DNA of 64,000 nt from Bin87 sp965220105 (GCA_965220105.1 OZ244811.1:1550001-1614000); one strand, 5' to 3'. Shown: positions 34,682 to 43,094, counted from the stretch's first letter. Made by a program: numbers and translations. Notes: generated by a model not told the origin, from the sequence alone.

Positions 34682-35110
34682 CTATTCGGCGGTGTGTTTC
34701 ACTGCCTCCATGGCCAGGTAGTAGCCATACACGCCGAACCCGTAGACGCAACCCTTGCTGACCGGCAGCACCGCTGACACCGTGCCGCGCGCGGTGGGGT
34801 TGCTGGCGTGCACTTCGATCACCGGCATCGGCACCTGCTGGATGGCGCCGCGCAAGGGGCCGCTGACCGTGGTGTAGCCGGCGGGATTTATCAGGCAGGC
34901 GTCGAACCCCTGTTCCCAGGCATCGTAGAGCGCGTTCACCACCTCGCCCTCAACGTTGGAATGGACAATTTCAACGTCGACCCCGAGGCTCTCGCCGTAG
35001 CCGCGAATCTGCTCGTTCATCTCGTCCAGGGTCATTGGGCCGAAGGTTTCCAATTGAACCTTGCCGCGCATATTCATGCCGGCGCCTTGGATTACCAGTA
35101 CTTTGGCCAT
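34682..35110 (-). CDS. AroQ-like (type II dehydroquinase superfamily) protein, divergent
   Basis: 142 residues from ATG 35110, with GGGAGGAAA upstream. The type II 3-dehydroquinate dehydratase fold is recognisable, with IVHSNVEGEVVNALYDA, LINPAGYTTVSGPLRGAI and IEVHASNPTARG matching the AroQ blocks QSNxEGE, NPGAYTHTS and EVHxSN. The N-terminal block is QGAGMNMRG instead of NGPNLNLLG, and the flexible REPxxYG lid with the catalytic Arg and Tyr is missing. It may therefore be a non-shikimate relative. Calling it aroQ would be unsafe. It lies 11 bases after the protoglobin gene on the same strand. Confidence 0.75.
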   Translation of the reverse strand: MAKVLVIQGAGMNMRGKVQLETFGPMTLDEMNEQIRGYGESLGVDVEIVHSNVEGEVVNALYDAWEQGFDACLINPAGYTTVSGPLRGAIQQVPMPVIEVHASNPTARGTVSAVLPVSKGCVYGFGVYGYYLAMEAVKHTAE

Positions 35111-35121
35111 AGTTTTCCTCC

Positions 35122-35766
35122 CTAGTCCGTTTTGGCCGAACCGTTGCCCCGATTGCTGCCGAGGATGCTGTTCAGGACCCGGCGCATCCCCTCCGCGGGT
35201 TCCCCTTCCGGCTCCGGGGAAGGCGGTTCTGACGCGGGGACCGGCGTTTCGGTCACGTAGCCAGCCAACAGCACGTCCAATTGCAGCATCAGCAGTTTGT
35301 TCCACGCCATGGACGCCTGCAATACTCTCACCGGGTCATCCATGTCCTCGGAAAGCACCGAGGCAATGGCGGTTTGCGCGAAGGACATGGTGCCGATCAT
35401 AAACCGGGCTGGGATGGAGCCGAGGTATCCGCGTTCCAACGAGGGGTTGCTGTGCACGACGCTGATGGCTAGCAGAAACACCGGAAATTGTTCGTCGATT
35501 TGAAAGTCGATGCTGTACCGCAGCCACCGGGCCAGGCTGTGCTTGCGCCGGTCCAGGCGGATCTCATCCACATCACCGTCGAGCTTCAGGAAAAAGCGGG
35601 CAGCCCCCGGGAATTGCAGGAAATGGTCGTAAACCGCCGACGTGAGTTCGTCGGCCCGTGCCAGGAGCAGCGGACCGCTCTCCCGCACCAGTTCCAGGTC
35701 GCCGTCAGTCAGACCGATAAAATCGGCCATCTGTTGCATGCGTGCTGGCCAGTCAAATATAGTCAA
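35122..35766 (-). CDS. Protoglobin-domain protein
   Basis: 214 residues from TTG 35766, preceded by GGAGGA at suitable spacing; an ATG at 35739 has no such site. Residues 1-175 look like a protoglobin: an N-terminal helix (MQQMADFIGLTDGDLELVRE), then SAVYDHFLQFPGAARFF, and the proximal-His helix FLLAISVVHSNPSLERGYLGS. The last 40 residues are a Pro/Glu/Ser-rich tail, not a methyl-accepting or GGDEF output domain, so it is a stand-alone globin rather than a full globin-coupled sensor. It should bind haem and O2/CO/NO. It is probably co-transcribed with the AroQ-like gene. Confidence 0.8.
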   Translation of the reverse strand: MTIFDWPARMQQMADFIGLTDGDLELVRESGPLLLARADELTSAVYDHFLQFPGAARFFLKLDGDVDEIRLDRRKHSLARWLRYSIDFQIDEQFPVFLLAISVVHSNPSLERGYLGSIPARFMIGTMSFAQTAIASVLSEDMDDPVRVLQASMAWNKLLMLQLDVLLAGYVTETPVPASEPPSPEPEGEPAEGMRRVLNSILGSNRGNGSAKTD

Positions 35767-35809
35767 CTACATCCTCCATGCCGTGATTGGCGTAGGTTGG
35801 TTGACTATA
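35758..35809. promoter_or_regulatory. 10-base inverted repeat at the protoglobin start
   Basis: TATAGTCAAC (35758-35767) and GTTGACTATA (35800-35809) are exact inverted copies 32 bases apart. One covers the TTG start codon and the other lies just upstream of the ribosome site. This suits an operator or an mRNA hairpin that hides the start. Confidence 0.4.
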
Positions 35810-35898
35810 CTGCCCCTGCCGCCGCCGGGCAAGGAAGGGCCGTGGTTCACGGGCAGATGCTCCGTCGCAAGGGCGACAGACCTGTGCTGTAACCGCGC

Positions 35899-36789
35899 CT
35901 AATCGCCGACGTCGTGACCACGTTCGGCACGGAGGAAAAGTTCCAGGTCCCGAACCAACTCGGCCGGGTCGGGCATAGCGGATTGCCCGGTTCCGCCGTC
36001 GTAGCGTTCTTCCAGGGTTGCGATGTAATTGCCGAGCTGATCGTCGTCGGCGATTACCTGCCCGACCTCCCGGTCGTAGGTATCCGCCATCGCGCGGAGA
36101 CGGCTCAGATCGACCGACAGACTCAGGATATCCGACAGATTGCGAGCGAGCCCCAGGCTGACGCGGAAGTTGGGCGTCGCGTGCAGATAGTGGGACACAT
36201 GCCCCCAGAGCGACGTGAAGCTGATGCCCTTGTTGACCAAAGCCTCGGATATGGGGAGAGTAATACCGGACGGTCCCTGATAGTTTGATGAGCGGATGGA
36301 GTTCTTGTCGAAAGCGGCCTGAATCTGCCGGTTGCTCGACGTGCCGGTAAATCGGACATCGCGCGTGTGGGGTACGGCGTCGAGCAGCGCTCCGATGTGC
36401 ACCACCGATTTGACCCCGCAACTCCGGGCCAACTCGGATACCAGCGAAGCAAAGGTCCGCCAACGAAGGTGGGGTTCGGTGCCCAGGTAGAAGAGCACCG
36501 CTGGCGCTTTCCCGCTGCCGTCCCAGTAGAAAAACTCATTGGCCGGCCATTGCAGGTGTCGTTTGCCGTCTTTGCTGCGAGTCGAGCGCGGGCGTTCCTG
36601 GGCGAAGTTGAAAAATTCCTCCGGGTCGATCTCAGCGAATTTTACCGCCGACAACGCCGAGAGCAGGTAGTTCACGGTGGTCGTGGCCGCGTCTCCCGCA
36701 TCGGGCCAACCGCGAAACGCCACCACCATCCGGTCCACCGGAGTTTCCGGAAGTTCACCGATAATCAAATAATCGTCTAATGCCGACAT
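35899..36789 (-). CDS. PAC2-family protein
   Basis: 296 residues from ATG 36789 (GGTGAAGG upstream); 36 extra codons in the longer frame lack a site. It matches the PAC2 superfamily (proteasome-assembly-chaperone-like), common in Actinobacteria and Chloroflexota. Blocks include VVAFRGWPDAGDAATTT, YLGTEPHLRWRTFASLV, VVHIGALLDAVPHTRDVRFT and GPSGITLPI. In bacteria without a proteasome its role is unknown. No proteasome genes are in the window. Its C-terminus is helical (DPAELVRDLELFLRAE). Confidence 0.85.
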   Translation of the reverse strand: MSALDDYLIIGELPETPVDRMVVAFRGWPDAGDAATTTVNYLLSALSAVKFAEIDPEEFFNFAQERPRSTRSKDGKRHLQWPANEFFYWDGSGKAPAVLFYLGTEPHLRWRTFASLVSELARSCGVKSVVHIGALLDAVPHTRDVRFTGTSSNRQIQAAFDKNSIRSSNYQGPSGITLPISEALVNKGISFTSLWGHVSHYLHATPNFRVSLGLARNLSDILSLSVDLSRLRAMADTYDREVGQVIADDDQLGNYIATLEERYDGGTGQSAMPDPAELVRDLELFLRAERGHDVGD

Positions 36790-36895
36790 GCCTTCACCCC
36801 GTTCCAAGCTATCGCCCGGAGTTCCCCACCAATGCACATAACGCCAAGATTCTATCACCGCGCCGGCCTCTCGCCAACCGGTACGCTCTGTTCGC

Positions 36896-37021
36896 ACAGG
36901 ACGATTGCAAAGTCCCTGGACACCCGCTCATGGTGAGCTTGTCGAACCATCGGCGACCGTCCTGAGCCTGTCGAAGGACGAGCGGGTAGAGTCAACCCTC
37001 GTAACTTTGCAATCGTCCTGT
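36896..37021. repeat. Inverted-repeat element (REP/MITE-like)
   Basis: ACAGGACGATTGCAAAGT (36896-36913) and its exact complement ACTTTGCAATCGTCCTGT (37004-37021) bound a 126-base noncoding block. Inside are a second inverted pair (ACCCGCTC / GAGCGGGT) and the segments GAGCTTGTCGAACCAT and CTGAGCCTGTCGAAGG. The latter is a REP-like sequence seen in many environmental bacteria. It fills the gap between the PAC2 and crcB genes. No flanking duplication was recognised. Confidence 0.75.
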
Positions 37022-37105
37022 TCGTTCGCATACAGAATCTGGCCTATCGGTGTTAACGTAACCACAATAGGTGGGCCGCCACACCGGCGGACCGGGTGGT
37101 TGTTC

Positions 37106-37480
37106 CTAAGAGACCAGGCGTCCGGTCAGTACTCCCAGATACGCGGCCAGCAGCCCAATCAACACGTTGGCCGCGATGGCGGCGCCGGCCCGTGCCACCT
37201 CGCCCCCGGACAGGATCCTCACGCCATCGTAGGCCAGAGTGGAGAAGGTTGTGAATCCACCGAGCAGACCCACGGTGAGCATGGCGCGCACTTCGATTGG
37301 GATGTCGCTGCGCGCGATGAATACGCTGGCCAGTAGTCCCAAAGCGAAGGAGCCAACGATGTTGACCGCAAAGGTGCCAACCACCGTGTCAACGCCCAGA
37401 TAGTGGATTGCCAGCCGGTTGACGCCGAACCGCAACAGGGAGCCGGCCGCTCCGCCGATGGCCACCAGCACCCAGACCAA
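37106..37480 (-). CDS. crcB: Fluoride channel CrcB/FluC
   Basis: 124 residues with four transmembrane helices, the usual Fluc size. GAAGSLLRFGVNR, FAVNIVGSFALGLL and the signature GLLGGFTTFSTLA (with the Phe and Ser/Thr lining the fluoride path) are all present. It forms a dual-topology dimer that expels fluoride. The gene lies 30 bases downstream of the enolase-superfamily gene on the same strand, so there is no room for a fluoride riboswitch directly upstream and none was seen. Confidence 0.93.
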   Translation of the reverse strand: MVWVLVAIGGAAGSLLRFGVNRLAIHYLGVDTVVGTFAVNIVGSFALGLLASVFIARSDIPIEVRAMLTVGLLGGFTTFSTLAYDGVRILSGGEVARAGAAIAANVLIGLLAAYLGVLTGRLVS

Positions 37481-37510
37481 TCTAGTAGGGCCTCATCGGC
37501 GCGCGGACAA

Positions 37511-38686
37511 TCAGGCCCAAACGCCGCGCCGCTCCAGCGTGCGTTCGTCCAGCTCGATGCCCCAGCCGGGCCGGTCCAACAGGGTCATCTTGCCGCCGAC
37601 AATCTCCGGTCGCACCGTGTATAGCTCTTCCCAGATGGGGTCTCGATCCGCGGAGGGGAATGTTTCGCAGATTTCGCCGACGGCCAGGCCGGCTACCACG
37701 TGGCCGTGAACCTGGGGGTCGTGGTGTGGCGCCAGGCGGACGTTTTCAGCCGCGCAGAGCCCGGCGATCCGCAGGCACTCGGTAATGCCGCAATTGCGGG
37801 TGCTGTCGAACTGCAATACCTTGACGCCGCCGTGATGGATCAGGTCGCGGGCGTCCCAACGGGTGACGGCGTTCTCTCCGGACGCGATGGGGATGGTGGT
37901 AGCGGCGGCGACCTTGCCCAATCCTTCCACGCGGTCGTACCAGTGCACCGGTTCTTCGAGCCAACGGATGTTCAACGGCTCCAGCATACGGGCGCCTTTG
38001 ATGGCCGTGTCCACGTCCCAGCCCTCGTTCACGTCGACCATCAGGTCTACCGATGGACCCACGGCGTCGCGCACCGCCCGCACCCGTTCGTAGTCTTCGG
38101 CCAGGCTGACGTGACCGATTTTAAGTTTGATGGCTTCGTACCCCAGATCCACGTAGGTTTCGCATTCGTTGACCAGATCGGATACCGACTTGCCGTCCTG
38201 GTAATAGCCTCCGGTCACGTAGCAGGGTACCGAGTCGTCATAACCGCCGAGCAATTTGTAAACCGGCAGATCGGCGGCTTTGCCCTTGATGTCCCACAAG
38301 GCAATGTCCACGGCGGCCAACGCCGTCAGGATCTGGGGTCGATCGAAGCCCGAAAAACCCCAGCCAACCTGATGGCAGAGGTTAAACATCTCGTCCCACA
38401 GCCGCTCGTGGTCCACCGGGTCGCGCCCCACCAGCATCGGTTTCAGCAGGTCGATCACCGCCCGGGATGCGCCGTCGGCGTGGATCGCGCCGTCGGAATC
38501 GTGTCGGTAGAGCCCGGCGAATCCCTGGCCGGAGCTGTGGGCTTCGCCGATGCCGTAGAATCCGGCGTCGGTGTGTACCCTAACCAACAGTTCGTTGACC
38601 CGACCAATGGGCCGAAGGGCGGTCCAGTATTCTCGGTCGGGCGGTGGCCAGACCAGCACGATGGCTTCAACAGCGGTAATTTTCAT
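37511..38686 (-). CDS. Mandelate racemase/muconate-lactonizing-like enzyme (enolase superfamily)
   Basis: 391 residues. The capping domain begins ITAVEAIVLVWPP. The barrel has the KxK base motif in AIKLKIGHV. Metal ligands are Asp in MVDVNEGW, Glu in WLEEPVHWYD and Glu in ASGENAVTRW, and PHHDPQVHGH lies at the end of the barrel, where MR-subgroup enzymes keep the His of the His-Asp dyad. A sugar-acid (for example gluconate- or galactonate-type) dehydratase is most likely, given the SMP-30 lactonase and HIBADH-type neighbours. The substrate is not assigned. Start ATG 38686, AGGAAC upstream. Confidence 0.88.
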   Translation of the reverse strand: MKITAVEAIVLVWPPPDREYWTALRPIGRVNELLVRVHTDAGFYGIGEAHSSGQGFAGLYRHDSDGAIHADGASRAVIDLLKPMLVGRDPVDHERLWDEMFNLCHQVGWGFSGFDRPQILTALAAVDIALWDIKGKAADLPVYKLLGGYDDSVPCYVTGGYYQDGKSVSDLVNECETYVDLGYEAIKLKIGHVSLAEDYERVRAVRDAVGPSVDLMVDVNEGWDVDTAIKGARMLEPLNIRWLEEPVHWYDRVEGLGKVAAATTIPIASGENAVTRWDARDLIHHGGVKVLQFDSTRNCGITECLRIAGLCAAENVRLAPHHDPQVHGHVVAGLAVGEICETFPSADRDPIWEELYTVRPEIVGGKMTLLDRPGWGIELDERTLERRGVWA

Positions 38687-38731
38687 GGGAATTGTTCCTG
38701 CCTGGTGTGACCGTGGCCGTTGGGTGGAGGG

Positions 38732-39868
38732 TTACCACTCGTCGAACCGGCCCAGTTGGAACAGGCCGATGTCGTGTTCCGTTGCCCCGTGCTGGGCCAG
38801 ATCGGCCATGATTTCGCCCACCACGCTGCAGAACTTGAACCCGTGACCCGAGAACCCGGCGGCGATGGAGACTTGCGGATAGTCGGGCAGGGTGTCGATT
38901 ATGAAATGTTCGTCGGGCGTGTTGGTAAAGATGCAGGTTTTCAGGGCTAGGGTGGGGCCGGCGGCATCCGGAAAGTACCGCTCGGTGAAGTCTCGGAGCG
39001 CCGCTTCGTCGCGGGCATTGGGCTCCCGGTCCATGGTGTCCGGGTCCACCTGCTCACGGAAATGATTGAACATCCCCAGCTTGAACCCAGGCACTCCGTA
39101 GGAAGGAAAGCCATAGAATCGGCCTTCTTCCACCTCCACACCGAAGACCGGAAAGGTGGCGGGACGAAATAGCTCGGGGCGGATTGGCGCAAACCAACCG
39201 AGAACCTGCCGCTCGGGTTGCGCGTACCTGGCGACCTGCGGCGCAACCTTGCCCGCCCATGCGCCCGCGGTGATGATCAACCGGCTGGCGGCGTAGGAAT
39301 CTTTGTCGGTATGCACCACCACCTGGTCCGTACCCACGGGTTCCCATTCCTGCACGGTTTCCCGGCCGTGGACTTCGGCGCCCGATTCAAGCGCTGCGCT
39401 TAAGTGGGCCACGATGCAACGTTCCGAAAGCACGAACCCGCCGTTCTGTTCGTAGACCAACGACGCATCTTCCGGCATCTGGTAGCCGGGCCACTCGGCG
39501 TTAACCTGAGGCCCGCTGAGCAGCCGGTGGGGCAAGTTGTGGGCGCGCAGCGTGGCGATGGAACCCTCCAGCACCTGGCTGGCGCCGATTCCGCCCCGCA
39601 GACATCCCGTATTCACCAGCAGGCGTTCGCCGGCCAAGTTTTCCAGCTGATGCCACAGCTCGAAGGAACGGAGCAACAGCGGTATGTAGGATGGGTCTTC
39701 GTGGTACGCCAGCCGGATCATCCGACTGACGCCGTGGGATGAACCCATCTCGTTGGGGATGTCGTACCGCTCCAGCCCCAACACACGCCACCCACGCCTG
39801 GCCAGGTGATAGACGGCGGCGCTGCCCATGCCGCCGACGCCGACTACGATGGCATCAAATTCCCGCAT
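38732..39868 (-). CDS. Monomeric sarcosine oxidase / N-methyltryptophan oxidase-like flavoprotein
   Basis: 378 residues. The FAD-binding N-terminus is AIVVGVGGMGSAAVYHLARR, followed by SSHGVSRMIRLAYHED, characteristic of MSOX/SolA. Near residue 310, KTCIFTNTPDEHFIID matches the MSOX block whose Cys binds FAD covalently. C-terminal GFSGHGFKF is also conserved. It oxidises a secondary or N-methyl amine to the imine with H2O2 production. It lies in the minus-strand catabolic run between the enolase-superfamily and SMP-30 genes. The exact amine is unknown. Confidence 0.88.
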   Translation of the reverse strand: MREFDAIVVGVGGMGSAAVYHLARRGWRVLGLERYDIPNEMGSSHGVSRMIRLAYHEDPSYIPLLLRSFELWHQLENLAGERLLVNTGCLRGGIGASQVLEGSIATLRAHNLPHRLLSGPQVNAEWPGYQMPEDASLVYEQNGGFVLSERCIVAHLSAALESGAEVHGRETVQEWEPVGTDQVVVHTDKDSYAASRLIITAGAWAGKVAPQVARYAQPERQVLGWFAPIRPELFRPATFPVFGVEVEEGRFYGFPSYGVPGFKLGMFNHFREQVDPDTMDREPNARDEAALRDFTERYFPDAAGPTLALKTCIFTNTPDEHFIIDTLPDYPQVSIAAGFSGHGFKFCSVVGEIMADLAQHGATEHDIGLFQLGRFDEW

Positions 39869-39886
39869 GCGCTGGTATCTATCTGC

Positions 39887-40804
39887 CTACGCCCGGGGCA
39901 ACGGGGCGCCCGGCGTGGTCATCCGCAGGCTGTACACCGACGTGCGGGCGGTGAACAGCATGGTGCGAAAGTCGGGGCCGCCAAAGGCGCAGTTGGCCGG
40001 AATCTCGGGCACCCGAATGATGCCCAGATGCTCGCCTTCTGGAGAGAAGACCCAAACTCCGCCCGATCCGGTGCAGTACACGCGGCCGGCGGCGTCCACT
40101 TTCATGCCGTCGGGCACGCCGTCTTCGGCGGAGGCCATGCTGCCGAAGACACGGCTGTTACTCAGCGAGCCGTCGGCGGCTACGTCGTAAGCCTGAATGA
40201 ACTGGTTTTGCTTGATCTCCCCATCCCAATACTGGTCCGGTCGTTCGCCGAGTTTTCGGGTGTTGGACGCGTAGAGCACCGACTCATCGGGCGAGAAGGC
40301 GATGCCGTTGGGGAAGTCAATGTCGTGGGCAGACATGTGCACCGTACCGTCAGGCGCGATGCGGTGGATGGTGCCGGGGAACTCGATCTCCTGCTCTTCC
40401 TCCGGTACCCGCCCGCTGGGATTGGTGAAGAAGATGCTGCCGTCGCTGCGGGTTACGATATCGTTGGGCCGGTGAAAACGCTTGCCGTCCCAGCGGTCGG
40501 CTACCAGGTTGATGGTACCGTCGGGCTCCATGCGGCTGATGCTGCGGTTGTCACCTTCGCACATCAGCAGCCTGCCCTGGAGGTCAAAGGTGATGCCGTT
40601 GGTGCCGCCGCTGGGCTCACGCATGATTTCCGGCGTGCCGCCGGCCGGGGACATGCGGTGGATCACCGGGGGCTCACGACGCAGGTCGACGAAGAGCCAA
40701 TAGCCGTCGGGGTGCCAGACTGGGCCTTCGGTGAAGGCGAAGCCGGTGGCCAGTAACTGCGCTTCCTGGCCGGGTTCTACGATGCTATCGAGATTATCGG
40801 GCAT
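39887..40804 (-). CDS. SMP-30/gluconolactonase-family lactonase
   Basis: 305 residues with CAGGAGG before ATG 40804. It is a six-bladed calcium-dependent propeller. Conserved features include FTEGPVWHPDGYWLFVDL (Glu metal ligand near the N-terminus), GGTNGITFD, RPNDIVTRSDGSIFFTNPSG (Asn, Asp) and FPNGIAFSPDESVLYASNT (Asn, Asp). It probably opens a sugar or aldonic-acid lactone. It follows the class IV aminotransferase gene by about 40 bases on the same strand. Confidence 0.9.
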   Translation of the reverse strand: MPDNLDSIVEPGQEAQLLATGFAFTEGPVWHPDGYWLFVDLRREPPVIHRMSPAGGTPEIMREPSGGTNGITFDLQGRLLMCEGDNRSISRMEPDGTINLVADRWDGKRFHRPNDIVTRSDGSIFFTNPSGRVPEEEQEIEFPGTIHRIAPDGTVHMSAHDIDFPNGIAFSPDESVLYASNTRKLGERPDQYWDGEIKQNQFIQAYDVAADGSLSNSRVFGSMASAEDGVPDGMKVDAAGRVYCTGSGGVWVFSPEGEHLGIIRVPEIPANCAFGGPDFRTMLFTARTSVYSLRMTTPGAPLPRA

Positions 40805-40843
40805 GATGGCCTCCTGGTGTGTCGTGCTGCGTTGATTAAGACA

Positions 40844-41764
40844 TCAGTTGTCGGCGGCGAGATGCGCCAGGTATTGCTCGGCGAAGTCCATGCCGACCAG
40901 GTCGCTGAAGGCCGCCATGAGCCGGCTGGTTACCGGTCCCGGCACTGCGCCATCGCCGATGGGGGAGCCGTTAAAAGCTGACACCGGGCAGATGCACAGG
41001 CTGGTCGACGTCAGGAATGCCTCATCGGCGGTGTAGGCGTCGTAGAGGTCGATGTCACACTCCTCGGTGGGAATGCCCAGGCCGGTGGCCAGCTCCAAGG
41101 TCTGGTTGCGCGTGACACCCTCGAGGACGTATTGGGACTTGGGGGTCAGCGCAACGCCGTCCTTGACGACGAAGATGTTGCTGCCGCGCCCTTCGGTGAG
41201 GTTGCCGAACTCGTCGAGCAGGATGGCCCAGGCCTGGGGGTCTTCACCGTGCGCCTCCAGCTCCCCAAGGATCAGGTTAAGATAGTTGTGGGTCTTGGCC
41301 CGGGGGCTGAGGAAACGGGGCGGGATGCGGGGAACCGACGGCGTGCTGACTCGTGCGCCGTCGCGGTACAGGGGGGCGCGGCTGGCAAATGGGATGGCGT
41401 GGCTCTCGATAAGAATGGTCGGTGTGAGGCCGCCAGCGCGGTCTGGGGATTCTACCCCCCGGCTGACGCGCTGCATAACCCACATATCCTGGCCGGCCGG
41501 CAGCAGCGGATAGTTTTGGGCAACGACTGCTTCCGTGGCTGCGGTCATCTCGGCCTTGCTCATCGGCACTTCGATGCGGAGGTAGCGCAGGGAGTTGTAC
41601 AGCCGGTCGATATGGCGGTCCAGCCGAAATGTTTGCCCGCCGAAGGTGCGGGTGGCGTCAAATACTGCGTCGCCGTAGAGAAACCCTCGGTCGTAAATGG
41701 AGATGCCAACCTGGTCAGCGGGCATCATTTCGCCGTTGAAATACACTACCTTTTCGTCAGGCAT
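40844..41764 (-). CDS. Class IV aminotransferase (branched-chain/D-amino-acid type)
   Basis: 306 residues from ATG 41764 (GGGAGA upstream); the longer frame to 41893 overlaps the next gene and was rejected. PLP fold type IV: ISIYDRGFLYGDAVFDATRT near the N-terminus, the Schiff-base Lys in SPRAKTHNYLNLILGELE, and FGNLTEGRGSNIFVV with the conserved Glu. The motif set fits BCAT, but 4-amino-4-deoxychorismate lyase and (R)-amine transaminases share it, so ilvE is not assigned. It lies 28 bases after the HIBADH-like gene. Confidence 0.88.
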   Translation of the reverse strand: MPDEKVVYFNGEMMPADQVGISIYDRGFLYGDAVFDATRTFGGQTFRLDRHIDRLYNSLRYLRIEVPMSKAEMTAATEAVVAQNYPLLPAGQDMWVMQRVSRGVESPDRAGGLTPTILIESHAIPFASRAPLYRDGARVSTPSVPRIPPRFLSPRAKTHNYLNLILGELEAHGEDPQAWAILLDEFGNLTEGRGSNIFVVKDGVALTPKSQYVLEGVTRNQTLELATGLGIPTEECDIDLYDAYTADEAFLTSTSLCICPVSAFNGSPIGDGAVPGPVTSRLMAAFSDLVGMDFAEQYLAHLAADN

Positions 41765-41792
41765 AGCTGAAATCTCCCGTTTCCGGCTGGTT

Positions 41793-42704
41793 CTAACTCT
41801 CCGCGGAGTCTTTGCGTTGGATGGCGAAGCCCGCCTGTTTCTCCATGGGCAGCACGATGGCGGCGCTGTCCAAATCTCCCAACCCTTGCTCAACCGCCTC
41901 GCCCAGCAACCGGTAGGCCAGGTCGCCGCCCGGGACGGGGGTGTCCAGATCGCGGGCCATTTCCTGGATCAGGCCCAAGTCTTTCAGGAAAACCCGCAAC
42001 TGGGTGCGGGCGCCGTCAAAGTCCCTGTCCAGCATGGCGGGAGCGTTGCGGCCCAGCACAAAGCTCTGGCCCCATCCCGAATTGACGAGCTCGAAAACCA
42101 GGGCCGGGTCGGCGCCCGATTTTGCTCCCAGCAGCATCGCTTCCGCGGCGGCGACCATGTGCACGCCCACCAGCAGTTGATTGACGAGCTTGGCCGCCGT
42201 GCCTGAACCGGTTGGCCCCACGTGCCGCACCACCGCTCCCATGACGTCAAAGGCCGGCAGCGCTTTTTCGTACGCTTCCTTCGGCCCTCCCACCATGATG
42301 GTCAGCGTGCCATCGGTGGCGCGTTCCGTGCCGCCGCTGATGGGCGCGTCCAAAAACATGGCGCCGCGAGCTTCGGCGGCGGCGGCGCAGACTTTCGACG
42401 TCGACGATCCCACCGTACTGTGGTCGACGATGATTTGGCCGGGACGGGAGTTAGGCAGCACACCGTCCTCGCCAAGGAGCACTGTTTCACAGGCGGCCAC
42501 GTCGGGCAAACATGCCAGCACGACGTCGCAATTTTCCGTCACTTCAGCTGCGGACTTGGCGGCAGTGGCGCCGGCGTCGGCGATCTGACGGACTTTCTCC
42601 TGGCTGCGGTTATGCACCGTCAAGTCATAGCCGGCACGGAGCAGATTGTAAGACATGGGCAGCCCCATGCGCCCCAGGCCGATGAAGCCAATTTTTTCGG
42701 TCAA
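41793..42704 (-). CDS. 3-hydroxyisobutyrate dehydrogenase-family NAD(P) oxidoreductase
   Basis: 303 residues. The N-terminal Rossmann motif is GFIGLGRMGLPMSYNLLRAG with HNRS at the second strand (NADP-leaning). The substrate signature is DAPISGGTERATDGTLTIMV. The catalytic Lys lies in GTAAKLVNQLLVG. The C-terminal helical domain is complete. The family oxidises 3-hydroxyisobutyrate, or reduces tartronate or succinate semialdehyde. With the enolase-superfamily and SMP-30 genes nearby, tartronate-semialdehyde reduction is one option and valine catabolism another. Confidence 0.9.
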   Translation of the reverse strand: MTEKIGFIGLGRMGLPMSYNLLRAGYDLTVHNRSQEKVRQIADAGATAAKSAAEVTENCDVVLACLPDVAACETVLLGEDGVLPNSRPGQIIVDHSTVGSSTSKVCAAAAEARGAMFLDAPISGGTERATDGTLTIMVGGPKEAYEKALPAFDVMGAVVRHVGPTGSGTAAKLVNQLLVGVHMVAAAEAMLLGAKSGADPALVFELVNSGWGQSFVLGRNAPAMLDRDFDGARTQLRVFLKDLGLIQEMARDLDTPVPGGDLAYRLLGEAVEQGLGDLDSAAIVLPMEKQAGFAIQRKDSAES

Positions 42705-42716
42705 GTTGTCAACTCC

Positions 42717-43094
42717 TCAAACGGGTTCGTTGGTTACGGCGAGCAGGCGGGCGACGAAACGGCGTAGCCGCGGCCGGTAATCCACTACATCCTCGTCGCT
42801 CAACTGACCGTGATAGAAATTGATATGCAGTTCTTCCGCCGTATTGTACTCGTCCCGCCATGGAGGTTGGCCGGGAACATGAGGCAGCCGGGTAGTAACA
42901 TTCCGCAACGCGCCGTGGCTGTTAAACGGGTGGTTGAGCCGGAGCGCAACGGCTATCAGCGCATGGGCCGCTGCACCCCACAGCATTTCCGACCCTTTCA
43001 GGATTTTGCTGGCAGCAAATTCCGCTTCGGCTTCATCCAACATTTCCTGCGCTATGGCAACGTGTTCCGATAGCGGCAGCGTTGCGGTAGTCAT
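42717..43094 (-). CDS. PaREP1-like (HEPN-related) protein
   Basis: 125 residues from ATG 43094, which overlaps the stop of the gene upstream (ATGA). The order EAEAEFAASKILKGSEMLWG, AAAHALIAVALRL, HGALRNVTTRL and AEELHINFYHGQLSDEDV matches the PaREP1 family as I know it. This is an all-helical fold found mostly in thermophilic archaea and some bacteria and related to HEPN-type bundles. No RxxxxH nuclease motif is visible, so no toxin role is claimed. The following gene in the transcript order is unrelated metabolism; it appears to belong with the duplicated protein upstream. Confidence 0.65.
   Translation of the reverse strand: MTTATLPLSEHVAIAQEMLDEAEAEFAASKILKGSEMLWGAAAHALIAVALRLNHPFNSHGALRNVTTRLPHVPGQPPWRDEYNTAEELHINFYHGQLSDEDVVDYRPRLRRFVARLLAVTNEPV

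Noticed and set aside
37481..37510. Fluoride riboswitch upstream of crcB
   Set aside because: Only 30 bases separate crcB from the gene upstream, too little for the aptamer, and its conserved sequence is absent.
39806..40756. Plus-strand frame of 316 codons over the SMP-30 gene
   Set aside because: It is the complementary-strand shadow of a well-supported gene, with no recognisable domain.
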